A stretch of DNA of 64,000 nt from Pontimonas sp. (GTDB lineage: Bacteria; Actinomycetota; Actinomycetes; Actinomycetales; Microbacteriaceae): the NCBI GenBank assembly GCA_018402295.1, contig JAGYJI010000004.1, positions 1-64,000 of the forward strand, given 5' to 3'. The translations under genes and the position numbers were made by a program. Numbering within the stretch: position 1 is the first letter of the stretch; the number at the start of each line of letters is the position of its first letter. Below are positions 31,492 to 42,258 of this stretch, in pieces. The notes under the pieces are model-generated. The model searched no databases. It had not been told where the DNA came from and worked only from the letters and a program-made list of their open reading frames with translations.

Positions 31492-31989
31492 ATGACATCT
31501 TCAGACGCACTCAGCCCCTCGCAAGCCTTCCTCGAATCTTTCCGTCGCCACGGCGCGGGCATCGCAGTGGTGACACTGCGAAAGAAAGATGGGTCCCCCA
31601 CGGGATTTATTGCGACGTCGCTGGCATCACTGTCGGCCAATCCCCCCATCGCCACTTTCAATATGGCCCAAACGGCAAGTTCATGGTCATCGGTTTCCAT
31701 GGACACCCCCGTTCTCATTCACCTTCTCTCGGCCGACAACCTGGAGCTAGCGAAGAAAATCGCAGGCGAGTCCGACCAGCGCTTTGACGGTGACCACTGG
31801 GAAGAGGGCCCCGGCGGGCTCCCACTCCTCACCGGTGTTCATGCCTGGATGTCCGCCACCGTCGTGGCCATCACCGAAGTCGAATTCAGCGCCATGGTGG
31901 CCGCCCGTGTCACGGGTGGGGCTCTTGGGGATCCTGCACAACCTCTGGTCTACTCGGAGCGTGACTACCAGACAGTGGCTCCGATCTAG
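31492..31989 (+). CDS. Flavin reductase domain protein
   Basis: 'GAGIAVVTLRKKDGSPTGFIATSLASLSANPPIATFNMA'. Confidence 0.88.
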   Translation: MTSSDALSPSQAFLESFRRHGAGIAVVTLRKKDGSPTGFIATSLASLSANPPIATFNMAQTASSWSSVSMDTPVLIHLLSADNLELAKKIAGESDQRFDGDHWEEGPGGLPLLTGVHAWMSATVVAITEVEFSAMVAARVTGGALGDPAQPLVYSERDYQTVAPI

Positions 31990-34900
31990 CGGCTCAGACA
32001 GTGTGAGCCAAGCAGGCTCTTTACTTCGCCAATCAGGTCTTCAGTCACACTCACCGTTCGCGGTAACTGGAACACTCGGGCGACACCGGACTTCACCAGT
32101 CTCAGGCGCACAGTGGCCTGCCCCTCGTGCCGACCCAGTGCCTCATCGAGTGCGGTCAGGACGGGAACGGTGGCAAAGGACTCAGGCACAGTTAGGGTGA
32201 GCGGCTCATGTCGAATATCCCGCGATACATCCAGCGGGAACAACTCAATGGCGTGGAGACCCAGGCCGTCATCCCTCCTGGATACTCGTCCTCGCAGGGA
32301 CACAATTGAGTCCTCGACCAAATCGGTCTGGTAATTCTTATACGTCTTACCGAGGAACATCACCCCCACTTCCCCGCCAAAATCTTCGATGGTGACCTGG
32401 GCGTAGGGGTTGCCACTGGTTCTGGCAACCCGGTGGCTCACCGCCGTCACCAAGCCCGCAACGGTGACGGATTCGCCGTCCTCTCGGTCTGATGCGAGAA
32501 GCTCCACGATTGAGACCTCCGCTTCGGCAGCCAGGGTTACCTCGAGGCCGGCGAGAGGGTGATCCGAGACATAGAGCCCCAGCATGTCCCGCTCCAAGCT
32601 CAAGAGCTCTTTTCTCGACCACTCGGGTCGATCGGGAACAACCTGAGTTGACCCAGTTCCTGATTCTGCAAAAAGACTGTCAAAGTCAAAGCCCACATCA
32701 CCGTGTTCTTCGGCTTTCTTGTCCCGCGCGGCGGACTCCACGACGGACTCATGAATGTCATGCAGTGCGCGCCGGGTATGACCCAGGCCATCAAACGCCC
32801 CGCCTTTGATGAGTGACTCCACCGTGCGCTTGTTCAAGACACTCGAGGGAACCTTCTTGACGAAGTCATGGAAGGACGCAAAGATCCCCTGTGTCTCGCG
32901 GGCCTCACGAATGCCCTGGACAACCCCCACCCCCACGTTTCTAATGGCGGCGAGCCCAAATCGAATGTCCTCCCCCACAGCGCTAAAAGTGGCAATCGAC
33001 TCGTTCACATCAGGGGGGAGAACTTTAATCCCCATCCGTCGACACTCATTGAGGTAGATGGCGGACTTGTCTTTCTGATCACTCACGCTGGTGAGCAGCG
33101 CGGCCATATATTCCGCGGGATAGTGCGCCTTGAGGTACGCAGTCCAGTAGGAAATCATTCCGTAGGCCGCCGAGTGGGCCTTGTTGAATGCGTAATCCGA
33201 GAAGGGGACCAACACCTCCCAGAGGGCCTGAATCGAGTCATCAGAGAACCCGTTCTGCCGCATCCCCTCGCGGAAGGCTTCGAATTGAATATCGAGCTCT
33301 TCTTTCTTCTTTTTGCCCATCGCGCGCCGCAGGAGATCGGCTTGGGCCAGCGTGTACCCGGCAAGCTTCTGGGCAATTTCCATGACCTGCTCTTGATACA
33401 CAATGAGCCCGTAGGTCTCGCCCAAAACCTCCTGAAGAGCGTCAGCAAGCTCTGGGTGGAGCGGGGCAATCTCCTGTTGCCCGTTTTTGCGCAATGCGTA
33501 GTTGGTGTGCGAATCCGCACCCATCGGTCCCGGTCGGTACAGGGCCAGAACTGCCGATATGTGATCAAAGCTGTCGGGTTTCAGGAGGCGGAGCAGGCTC
33601 CTCATCGGTCCGCCATCGAGCTGAAAGACGCCGAGGGTGTCTCCTCGACCAAGAAGTGAGTAGGCGGCCTCATCGTCCAGGGAGAGCTCCTCCAACACCG
33701 GACGATGGCCGCGGTTGAGCTCAATATTGTCCAGAGCATCGTCGATGATGGTCAGGTTTCGAAGCGAGAGAAAGTCCATCTTGACCAACCCCAGAGCCTC
33801 CGAGGCCGGGAAGTCGAACTGGGTGACAATCTGGCCATCCTGCTCTCGACGCATAATCGGGATGATGTCCAGCAACGGCGAGCTGGACATGATCACGCCC
33901 GCGGCGTGCACACCCCATTGGCGCTTGAGGTTCTCCAGCCCCTGGGCGGTCTCAAATACCTGCTTCGCTTCGGGGTCTGACTCCACAAGCTCTCGCAGGT
34001 CGGCAGCCTCCCGGTAACGCTCGTGACTCTTGTCTAAAACCCCATCCAGGGACATTTCCTTCCCCATGACACCGGTGGGCATCAACTTTGTGAGCTTCTC
34101 CCCCATCCCAAAGGGAAAGCCCAGCACTCGGGAGGCATCCTTGAGGGCCTGTTTGGCCTTGATGGTGCCGAAGGTGACGATCTGCGCGACGCGGTCGTCA
34201 CCGTATTTGTCGCTGACATAGCGAATAACTTCACCGCGGCGACGCTCATCGAAGTCCACATCGAAGTCGGGCATGGAAACGCGGTCGGGATTCAGGAATC
34301 GTTCAAAGATGAGTCCGTGCTGGAGTGGGTCAAGCTCGGTGATCCGCATCGCGTAGGCGGCCATCGAGCCGGCTCCCGACCCACGACCCGGGCCCACTCG
34401 AATACCGTGCTCTTTTGCCCAGTTGATGAAGTCCGCCACTACCAGGAAGTAGCTGGCAAATCCCATTTGCGAGATAACACCGATCTCGTAGTCAGCTTGC
34501 GCTTGCACTCGCTCCGGAATTCCTGTCGGATAGCGCTCCTTCAGTCCTCGGTGGACTTCTTTCTCGAAGTAGCTCGTCTCCGATTCGCCCTCAGGAACAG
34601 GGAACAGTGGCATATAGTTTGCGGCTTCATCAAAAGACACCGAGGCTCGCTGGGCAATCAGCAACGTGTTGTCGCAGGCTTCGGGGAAATCCGCAAACAG
34701 TGTCCTCATCTGCGCCGCAGATTTCACATAGAACTCGTTGGAATCAAACTTGAAACGCTTTGGGTCATCCAACGTTGACCCCGACTGGACGCAGAGCAAT
34801 GCGGCGTGAGCTTCAGAGTCGTCAGCCTTCGTGTAGTGAAGGTCGTTTGTCGCCAGCAACGGAATACCCAGGTCCTTGGACAGGCGGACCAAATCAGCCA

Positions 34901-35510
34901 TCACCCGTTTCTCAATTCCCAGCCCGTGGTCCATCAGTTCCACAAAGTAGTTGTCGGCGCCAAAGATGTCGCGAAATTCCGCGGCGGCGGCGAGGGCTTC
35001 GTCATACTGACCCAGGCGCAACCGGGTCTGGACCTCACCGCTGGGGCACCCAGTGGTGGCGATCACGCCGGAGGCATAGGTCTGGAGCAAATCCCGGTCC
35101 ATCCGAGGCTTGAAGTAGTAGCCCTCCAGAGAGGCGAGCGAGGACATCCGGAACAGGTTGTGCATCCCCGTCGTGTTTTCCGCCATCAACGTGAGGTGGG
35201 TGTAGGCACCGGCGCCCGACACGTCGTCCTCCCCACCGGAACCCCATTTGACCCGTGTTTTATCGCCCCGAGGGGTTCCAGGAGTCAGGTAAGCCTCAAT
35301 ACCAATGATCGGATTCACCCCTGCGGCGGTGGCCGTCTTCCAGAACTCGTAGGCACCAAACATGACTCCGTGGTCGGTAATGGCCACGGCCGGCATCTCT
35401 TGGCGAGCTACCTCATCGACAAGGTCTGAAATCTTGGCTGCACCATCCAGCATCGAATACTCGGTGTGCACATGGAGGTGTGCAAATGAGTCGCTGGATG
35501 GGGTCACCAA
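31986..35510 (-). CDS. dnaE1: Replicative DNA polymerase III alpha subunit
   Basis: 1174 aa; 'FAHLHVHTEYSMLDGAAKI', 'MPDFDVDFDERRRGEVIRYVSDKYG', 'YRPGPMGADSHTNYALRKNG'. Confidence 0.97.
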   Translation of the reverse strand: MVTPSSDSFAHLHVHTEYSMLDGAAKISDLVDEVARQEMPAVAITDHGVMFGAYEFWKTATAAGVNPIIGIEAYLTPGTPRGDKTRVKWGSGGEDDVSGAGAYTHLTLMAENTTGMHNLFRMSSLASLEGYYFKPRMDRDLLQTYASGVIATTGCPSGEVQTRLRLGQYDEALAAAAEFRDIFGADNYFVELMDHGLGIEKRVMADLVRLSKDLGIPLLATNDLHYTKADDSEAHAALLCVQSGSTLDDPKRFKFDSNEFYVKSAAQMRTLFADFPEACDNTLLIAQRASVSFDEAANYMPLFPVPEGESETSYFEKEVHRGLKERYPTGIPERVQAQADYEIGVISQMGFASYFLVVADFINWAKEHGIRVGPGRGSGAGSMAAYAMRITELDPLQHGLIFERFLNPDRVSMPDFDVDFDERRRGEVIRYVSDKYGDDRVAQIVTFGTIKAKQALKDASRVLGFPFGMGEKLTKLMPTGVMGKEMSLDGVLDKSHERYREAADLRELVESDPEAKQVFETAQGLENLKRQWGVHAAGVIMSSSPLLDIIPIMRREQDGQIVTQFDFPASEALGLVKMDFLSLRNLTIIDDALDNIELNRGHRPVLEELSLDDEAAYSLLGRGDTLGVFQLDGGPMRSLLRLLKPDSFDHISAVLALYRPGPMGADSHTNYALRKNGQQEIAPLHPELADALQEVLGETYGLIVYQEQVMEIAQKLAGYTLAQADLLRRAMGKKKKEELDIQFEAFREGMRQNGFSDDSIQALWEVLVPFSDYAFNKAHSAAYGMISYWTAYLKAHYPAEYMAALLTSVSDQKDKSAIYLNECRRMGIKVLPPDVNESIATFSAVGEDIRFGLAAIRNVGVGVVQGIREARETQGIFASFHDFVKKVPSSVLNKRTVESLIKGGAFDGLGHTRRALHDIHESVVESAARDKKAEEHGDVGFDFDSLFAESGTGSTQVVPDRPEWSRKELLSLERDMLGLYVSDHPLAGLEVTLAAEAEVSIVELLASDREDGESVTVAGLVTAVSHRVARTSGNPYAQVTIEDFGGEVGVMFLGKTYKNYQTDLVEDSIVSLRGRVSRRDDGLGLHAIELFPLDVSRDIRHEPLTLTVPESFATVPVLTALDEALGRHEGQATVRLRLVKSGVARVFQLPRTVSVTEDLIGEVKSLLGSHCLSR

Positions 35511-35580
35511 GTGCTCCTAGAGGATCGGGAGTCTCCAGAGTAAACCGGAGTGACCCCTGAAGGGGAAGGCGCCCCGGCGC

Positions 35581-36501
35581 TCAGGCCCTTAAGCGCTCAA
35601 GTGCGACATTAAGGTCATCCGGAAAGCCGCATTCAACATGCACAGTCTTCCCACTCACCGGATGGGTGAACTCCAGCTCGCTGGCGTGGAGCCACTGCCG
35701 AGACACCCCCAAACGCTGCGCGAGCGTGGGGTCAGCGCCATAGAGCGTGTCCCCCACAATCGGGTGGCGGTGAGCACTCATGTGAACCCGAATTTGGTGG
35801 GTTCGCCCCGTTTCCAGGCTCACCCTCAGAAGACTCGCTGAGGCGAACGACTCGATGGCCTCGTAGTGGGTGATGGAATCCCGACCGCCGGCCACCACCG
35901 CAAACTTCCACGACGAACTGGGGTGTCGCCCAATGGGGGCATCGATGGTGCCGATGCTCGGATCTGGGTGACCCTGGACGAGAGCATGGTAAATCTTATG
36001 GACCTCACGGGCCTTGAACGCTCGCTTCAGTCGACTGTAGGCAACTTCGCTCTTCGCCACAGCCATGACCCCGGAAGTTCCCACATCCAGGCGATGAACA
36101 ATCCCTTGACGCTCAGGAGGACCCGAGGTCGAAATTCGATACCCCGCACCGGCGAGAGCGCCGAGCACCGAAGGCCCCTCCCAGCTGGGTGCCGGATGAG
36201 CCGCCAACCCCGGGGGTTTGTCAATAATGACGACGTCGTCGTCGTCGTAGAGGATTGCCATGGAGTCCACGACGATCGGAACGATAGTGGGGGCCTTTTT
36301 GGGCTCAAAGGTGACCTCCAGAAGCGCACCCGAGCGCACTCGCTCTGACTTTCCGCCCGCAGCACCATCGAGGAGCGCTCCACCCTCCTCAATCACGCTC
36401 TGGGCAAAGGCGCGCGAGAAGCCAAACAGGCGAGACAGGACAACATCGAGTCGCTCGCCCCCCAAACCCTCGGGAACAGCAATCGTCCGCGTTTCGGACA
36501 C
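35581..36501 (-). CDS. RluD-type pseudouridine synthase
   Basis: '[42 protein letters not shown]' with N-terminal S4-like region. Confidence 0.93.
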   Translation of the reverse strand: MSETRTIAVPEGLGGERLDVVLSRLFGFSRAFAQSVIEEGGALLDGAAGGKSERVRSGALLEVTFEPKKAPTIVPIVVDSMAILYDDDDVVIIDKPPGLAAHPAPSWEGPSVLGALAGAGYRISTSGPPERQGIVHRLDVGTSGVMAVAKSEVAYSRLKRAFKAREVHKIYHALVQGHPDPSIGTIDAPIGRHPSSSWKFAVVAGGRDSITHYEAIESFASASLLRVSLETGRTHQIRVHMSAHRHPIVGDTLYGADPTLAQRLGVSRQWLHASELEFTHPVSGKTVHVECGFPDDLNVALERLRA

Positions 36502-36558
36502 TAGCTACCTCTTACAGGGCGCTTCACCGGGAAGTCCCCCATCAGGTCACAGACGCTA

Positions 36559-37131
36559 CTACGCACCTTCTGGTCGAGCTGGCGGAAACGAAGGAGAGTC
36601 CAAGCTTTGAACCTGCTGGCTGATGAAAGCTTTCAGGCTTGCTCGGTATTCGCGCTCGAAGTTGCGCAGCTGCTCGACCTCGCTCTCGATGGACTGATAC
36701 TCTTCGCGCAGACGCTGCTTAGCCTGAGAGTGTTCGGTTTCAGCCTCCTGCACGATTCGCGCAGCTTGAGCATGACCCTCCGCAATGAGTTCGTCGCGTT
36801 TCTGGATACCCTCACGCACGTGCTCCTCGTGGAGCCTGCGAGCAAGTTGCAAGAGGTTGTTGGCATTCTCGGCATCCACCACGTCACCGCCGGAGGTGGG
36901 AAGAGGATTCACTCCTACAGAGCTGGCAGAACCACCGGAACGCTGCAGTTCCGCGATTCGGGCTTCACTCGCCGCAAGTTTTTGGGACAAATCATCGTTT
37001 TCGGCCAGGACGCGACGCATTTCGACGACCACTTCGTCAAGAAAATCATCAACCTCGTCCTGGTCATAGCCTTCGCGAAACTTGGTCGACTGAAAGCGCT
37101 TGTTGACAATGTCTTCAGCTGTCAAAGCCAT
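36559..37131 (-). CDS. divIVA: DivIVA/Wag31 polar growth protein
   Basis: 'LTAEDIVNKRFQSTKFREGYDQDEVDDFLDEVV'. Confidence 0.92.
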   Translation of the reverse strand: MALTAEDIVNKRFQSTKFREGYDQDEVDDFLDEVVVEMRRVLAENDDLSQKLAASEARIAELQRSGGSASSVGVNPLPTSGGDVVDAENANNLLQLARRLHEEHVREGIQKRDELIAEGHAQAARIVQEAETEHSQAKQRLREEYQSIESEVEQLRNFEREYRASLKAFISQQVQSLDSPSFPPARPEGA

Positions 37132-37235
37132 GAAAAGTACCTCTTTTAGTTCTGGGTTGGGATCCGGCGGTCATCTGAGAGATGTCTGAAATCCCCGGAG
37201 TTAGCCTAGCGCTCCGGCTCGGAAATCGGCGAAAG

Positions 37236-37535
37236 CTAGCGCAGTGACCCGACAACCGAGAGCAAGATCAGTGTTCCAATCATCAACACACTCCAGCCCA
37301 GGTCAATTCCAGCGCCTCCAAAGCGCAACGTGGGAACCACCTTGCGGACAGCCGCCAACGGCCGATCTGTGACGCTGTAGGCAGCTTCAGCGGCCACCAG
37401 GACAAGACCCTTGGGTTGGAAAGTACGGGACAAGACACGCACCCAGTCGAAGATAAACCTCACCCACATCGCAATGAAGAACACATACAACACGATGTAG
37501 ACCAGGGTTGCGAGAACGGAGAACATATCCCCCAT
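37236..37535 (-). CDS. YggT family membrane protein
   Basis: Small membrane protein between divIVA and sepF, 'VRFIFDWVRV...TDRPLAAVRKVVPTLRFGGAGIDLGWSVLMI'. Confidence 0.9.
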   Translation of the reverse strand: MGDMFSVLATLVYIVLYVFFIAMWVRFIFDWVRVLSRTFQPKGLVLVAAEAAYSVTDRPLAAVRKVVPTLRFGGAGIDLGWSVLMIGTLILLSVVGSLR

Positions 37536-37562
37536 TATGCCGGGCTGGACCCGTGAGTTGTC

Positions 37563-38006
37563 CTAGTCGACAAGCGATGCGTCGAGCTCAGACTCCACAC
37601 CATCACCCTCGCCGCTCACCAACACGTGAGAGGGAGACAGCAGGAAGACCTTGGGGGTTACCCTCTCGATGTGCCCGTGCAGGCCCTGAGAGAGACCGCT
37701 GGAAAAGTCCACCAGACGGCGCGCTTCGGACTCGCTCATCTGGGTCAAGTTGATGATGACCGGGATTCCCTCGCGGAACGTCTCCGCAATGGTCTTGGCA
37801 TCGTCATACTTCTTTGGGTGGACAGTCAAAATCTCGTTCACATCACTCACCCCGTTTTTGGAACCCCGACGCAGCGGAGTGACGGTTGCGCGAGGGGCTG
37901 GCTGGGAGCTCTCCGGACGCGAGGAAGTCTTCGATGACTGCTGGTCATCAAAGGACTCCTCGGCCAATCCGAGAAATTCCAGTGTTTTGCGTAGTGCATT
38001 TGCCAT
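37563..38006 (-). CDS. sepF: Cell division protein SepF
   Basis: '[43 protein letters not shown]'. Confidence 0.93.
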   Translation of the reverse strand: MANALRKTLEFLGLAEESFDDQQSSKTSSRPESSQPAPRATVTPLRRGSKNGVSDVNEILTVHPKKYDDAKTIAETFREGIPVIINLTQMSESEARRLVDFSSGLSQGLHGHIERVTPKVFLLSPSHVLVSGEGDGVESELDASLVD

Positions 38007-38040
38007 GAGTGCCCCTTGTTCGCAGGATTACTCTTTAAGG

Positions 38041-38715
38041 CTAGGTGCCCTGGGGGCGTTTTCCCGTGATTGCAGTGCCAATGCGCAGGTGTGTCGCACC
38101 GCGGGCAATCGCCTCCGGAAAGTCGCCTGACATCCCCAGGGATAGCTCCGTTGCCTCCGGAGCCACCGTGAGAAGGCCGTCCCGATAGGTCAACACCCGG
38201 TCAAAGGCCTCCGCAGGGCTCTCATCCTGAGGAGCTACGGCCATCAAGCCGCGCAAGCGAAGGTTTCCCGCAGCCAAGGTGCTCTCGGCAAGCCTCGTCA
38301 GATCCGCCGGTTCCACTCCCCCACGGCCGGGAACATCAGTGAGGTTCACCTCAAGAAAGACCTCCACAGACCCCTCATATTTTGCGAGGGCGTCGACCAG
38401 TGATTCCCGATCCACCGAGTGAATAACGTCACAGTAGGCGGCAACGGCGCGGGCTTTGTTGGATTGCAATTGACCCACAAAATGCCAGCTCAGGTCAAGG
38501 TCTGCGACCTCCTGTGCCTTAGGGGCAGCATCCTGGTGGCGATTTTCTCCCACGTGGCGAACCCCGAGGGCGTGCAGCTCGCGCACCAGGCTGGGTGGGT
38601 GAAACTTGGTCACCACAATCGTGGTGACCTCGTCAGGGCTACGGTTGCTGTCCCGGCACGCTTGCGCTACCTGCTCCGCAACGGCATTCCACCGATCCGC
38701 GAGCGTCTCGGACAC
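38041..38715 (-). CDS. YggS family PLP homeostasis protein
   Basis: 'WHFVGQLQSNKARAVAAYCDVIHSVD', 'LSLGMSGDFPEAIARGATHLRIGTAITG'. Confidence 0.93.
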   Translation of the reverse strand: MSETLADRWNAVAEQVAQACRDSNRSPDEVTTIVVTKFHPPSLVRELHALGVRHVGENRHQDAAPKAQEVADLDLSWHFVGQLQSNKARAVAAYCDVIHSVDRESLVDALAKYEGSVEVFLEVNLTDVPGRGGVEPADLTRLAESTLAAGNLRLRGLMAVAPQDESPAEAFDRVLTYRDGLLTVAPEATELSLGMSGDFPEAIARGATHLRIGTAITGKRPQGT

Positions 38716-38721
38716 GCGGCG

Positions 38722-39894
38722 CTACCGGAGAAATTCTGGAACGTCGAGTTCGCCGTCATCATCGGTCTCCGCCGCAAATGCGGGGGCTTCTGCGGCTTCA
38801 GCTGCCGGTCGTTCCTCCGTGGGCAAGAGCCAGGATTCTTCTGCCTCCGGAGTGTGACCCTGAGATACCGGGTCCACCTCTACTTCGGCGGCAGGGACCG
38901 GCGCTTTGACAGAGTGCTGGTGTGCCTCGTCAAAGCCTGCGGCAACCACGGTGACGCGAACCTCATCGCCGAGAGAATCATCAATCACAGCACCAAAAAT
39001 GATGAGGGCATCGGGATGCACAGCTTCTTCTACAAGCTTTGCCGCGTCATTGATTTCGTAGAGACCGAGGTTGGATCCTCCCTGGATGGACAGAAGCACA
39101 CCCTGGGCTCCCTCAATACTCGACTCCAGGAGCGGTGAGGCGACCGCCAGCTCTGCCGCTTTGATGGCGCGGTCTGCTCCTCTGGCTGAGCCGATGCCCA
39201 TGAGCGCGGTCCCGGCGTCCTGCATGACCGATTTGACGTCAGCAAAGTCCAGGTTGATCAGACCCGGGGTGGTAATGAGGTCGGTAATTCCCTGGACGCC
39301 GGCGAGCAACACGTGATCCGCCGTCTCAAAGGCCTCCAACATGCTGATGGTGCGATCTGAGATCTCCAACAGCCGGTCGTTGGGAACCACAATCAGGGTG
39401 TCGACCTCGTCTTTCAGGGCCTGAACACCCACCTCCGCCTGAGACATCCGGCGTTTTCCCTCAAAGGCAAAAGGTTTGGTCACGATTCCCACGGTGAGAG
39501 CACCAATCGACTTGGCGATACGGGCCACAACGGGCGCTCCCCCGGTTCCTGTCCCACCACCCTCGCCAGCGGTCACAAACACCATGTCGGCTCCGGCGAG
39601 AGCTTGTTCGATCTCTTCCTGGTGGTCTTCGGCGGCCCTGCGCCCAATCTCAGGGTCTGCCCCGGCACCGAGGCCTCGAGTCAGGTCTCGACCCACATCC
39701 AGCTTCACGTCCGCATCACTCATCAGCAACGCCTGCGCGTCGGTGTTGATGGCAATGAACTCAACTCCCCGCAGGCCGCGGTCGATCATCCGGTTGATGG
39801 CGTTAACGCCACCACCTCCGACCCCCACTACCTTGATTAGGGCGTTGTAGTTGTGTTGACCGGACACCGGTTCTCCTTTGTTGTAAACATTCAA
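38722..39894 (-). CDS. ftsZ: Cell division protein FtsZ
   Basis: '[31 protein letters not shown]', '[15 protein letters not shown]', C-terminal peptide '[12 protein letters not shown]'. Confidence 0.98.
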   Translation of the reverse strand: MNVYNKGEPVSGQHNYNALIKVVGVGGGGVNAINRMIDRGLRGVEFIAINTDAQALLMSDADVKLDVGRDLTRGLGAGADPEIGRRAAEDHQEEIEQALAGADMVFVTAGEGGGTGTGGAPVVARIAKSIGALTVGIVTKPFAFEGKRRMSQAEVGVQALKDEVDTLIVVPNDRLLEISDRTISMLEAFETADHVLLAGVQGITDLITTPGLINLDFADVKSVMQDAGTALMGIGSARGADRAIKAAELAVASPLLESSIEGAQGVLLSIQGGSNLGLYEINDAAKLVEEAVHPDALIIFGAVIDDSLGDEVRVTVVAAGFDEAHQHSVKAPVPAAEVEVDPVSQGHTPEAEESWLLPTEERPAAEAAEAPAFAAETDDDGELDVPEFLR

Positions 39895-40014
39895 GCTCTA
39901 GTTGAAGATGAGAGTTTTCTTCACTTTCTGCTCTCGACTGAAGGTAGGGCGCTAATGCGCTTCCTCGAAGGAGGCTCTGGGCGTGTCGCAGAACCCGGTG
40001 AAGGCAAGAAAACC

Positions 40015-40854
40015 TCAACCCCGAGTGCGCACGACCATACTGTCCGGAGTTGTCACATCAATGACCTGTGATTCCCGCGAATCCAGGGCAATCAAAGCGG
40101 CTCTGAGCACGCGAGCCTTTTCGACTGAGCGCTCTGATGACCCCCAGACAACCTCATGTGAGCTTCCCCGGATCGTGAATCGCACATCGTCCAGCGTGGT
40201 GGCCGTAATTCCCTCCACCTGGGCTAACAGTTCATCCGGGAGCGCCAGCAACACCCGACTTATCGCGCTAAAGCTGGGGGACGAGGAATCGGGGGCGACC
40301 AGAATTCGAGGCAATCCTCTAGGGAGAGCGGGCTCCTCCCAGAGCACCACCCCCGCGGCATCGACGACCTCAAAAGCACCGCTGGCACTGACAGCCCCCA
40401 GTGGCTTGCGTTCAAGGATGGTTACCACCAGCGTCCCGGGCGGCTCAATTCGCGTCTCAAACGCCTGAATCAGAGTGAGCGGCTCCAGGGCGCGTTGCAC
40501 CCGCTCGTCACTCACCCGAGCAAGAGGTTCTCCATACAACCCACCCAAAGCCTCAGCAACAGCTCTGGAGGTGACCCGGTCACCTCCCTCGACACGCACT
40601 TCGCGAAAAGCCAGCACCGGCGAGAGCGTCAACACCACCACGCTCAAGATGAGCAGCCCCACACTACCCAGGGATACCGCCCAGGTGATCCGGCGCCGCC
40701 TCGTCGCCTCAGTAAAGCGCCGATACTCCGCTTTTTCGGCCGAGACCCGCTGTTTGCTCGCAGCCCTCACCCGTCGGGCGGGTTGGGGTTTGCTCCGCCG
40801 TCTCGATGATGTGCTCGGAGAAGTGCGGGGAGAGAAACCCTCTGGCCTATCCAC
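40015..40854 (-). CDS. ftsQ: Cell division protein FtsQ (POTRA)
   Basis: 'VLAFREVRVEGGDRVTSRAVAEALGGLYGEPLARV', 'ERKPLGAV'. Confidence 0.88.
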   Translation of the reverse strand: MDRPEGFSPRTSPSTSSRRRSKPQPARRVRAASKQRVSAEKAEYRRFTEATRRRRITWAVSLGSVGLLILSVVVLTLSPVLAFREVRVEGGDRVTSRAVAEALGGLYGEPLARVSDERVQRALEPLTLIQAFETRIEPPGTLVVTILERKPLGAVSASGAFEVVDAAGVVLWEEPALPRGLPRILVAPDSSSPSFSAISRVLLALPDELLAQVEGITATTLDDVRFTIRGSSHEVVWGSSERSVEKARVLRAALIALDSRESQVIDVTTPDSMVVRTRG

Positions 40855-42258
40855 CCGCAGCCTCGCTGACGCGACGCTTCGCAGCTAGGAGTTGCGGCAC
40901 GATTTGGTAGAGATCACCGGTTGACATGGTCAACACAATGTCACCGGGCTTGGCGCGCTGGACGGCCAGCACACAGGCTTTTTCCCAGTCCGGCTCAAAC
41001 TCAAACGAGGAGCTCCCGGCCATTTTCTGCAGAATGAGGTCTGTTGTCACACCCTCAATGGGGTCCTCCCGGGAGCCAAAAATGTCGAGAAATATGGTGT
41101 GGTCGCTCCCGGCAGAGAATGCCTGCGCAAGCTCAGTCGCCATGTATTGGGTCCGGGAATACAGGTGGGGTTGGAACATGGTGATGACGGATCCCTCACC
41201 CACCACGGCGCGCGCTGTCTCCAGCGCTGCCGCAACTTCGGTGGGGTGATGAGCATGGTCGTCATAGAAACGGACACCGGCAATCTCGCCGTGAAACTGG
41301 AACCGTCTATCCGCACCTTCGAAACCACTCGCCGCCTGCGCGGCGTCGGCCAAGGAGAACCCGCTGGCGATCAGCGTGGCGATGACGCCCGTGGCGTTGA
41401 GTGCATTGAGCCTCCCCGGGACAGCGAGCTCGCAGACCGCGCTCAGGCCCTGATAGCTGACACTGAACCGCGCGACCGGGCCGGCCACGAGATCGCTCTG
41501 CACCACATCCGCATCAGGACTCACGCCGTAGGTCAGAATCTTCCCTGTCCCCCCGAGGCGAGACGCGAGGTGTCTCGTTCCTGCATCATCCGCGCAGAGC
41601 ACGACGGCATCCCTGGCCGTCCGGGCACAGTCTTCGAAGGCCTCATAGATGGCCTCGAGAGTGCCATAAAAGTCCAGATGGTCTGCCGCGATGTTCGTCA
41701 CCATCACCACGGCTGGTGCATACCCGACAAAAGATCGATCAGACTCATCAGCTTCGATCACGAAAAGGTCATCTGACCCCCATCGCGAGGACACCCCCAC
41801 TCACTCACCACCCCGCCGTTGACCGCACCAATGTCACGACCTGAGCGATCAAGGGCGGTGGCGAGCATGGCCGTGGAGGTGGTCTTCCCGTGCGAACCAG
41901 CAACGGCGAGAACCTTTTTGTCTCGGATGATCCAGCGCAATGCTTCGGATCGGTGCAACACCTGGAGGCCACGGGCGTGAGCCTCGACAAGCTCGGGGTT
42001 GCCCTCACGAACGGCGCTGGACACCACCACTGTCGTGGCCTCTCCCAGATGTGAGGCATCGTGACCCAGGGACACTCTGATGCCCGCACGTTCCAGGGAT
42101 TCAGTCACTTCTGAGGCGGCCCGATCGGACCCCGACACTGTCAGACCGCGCTCTGCCAGAACACGAGCAATCCCGCTCATGCCCGATCCACCAATCCCAA
42201 TGAAGTGCACGACTCCCAGTTCATCGGGGATTGCTCGACCCAGTTCTGGCCTCACCAC
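40847..42258 (-). CDS. murC: UDP-N-acetylmuramate--L-alanine ligase, frameshifted near 41794
   Basis: 'VAGSHGKTTSTAMLA', 'EADESDRSF', 'HHPTEVAAALE', 'FQPHLYSRT' split over two frames. Confidence 0.94.
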
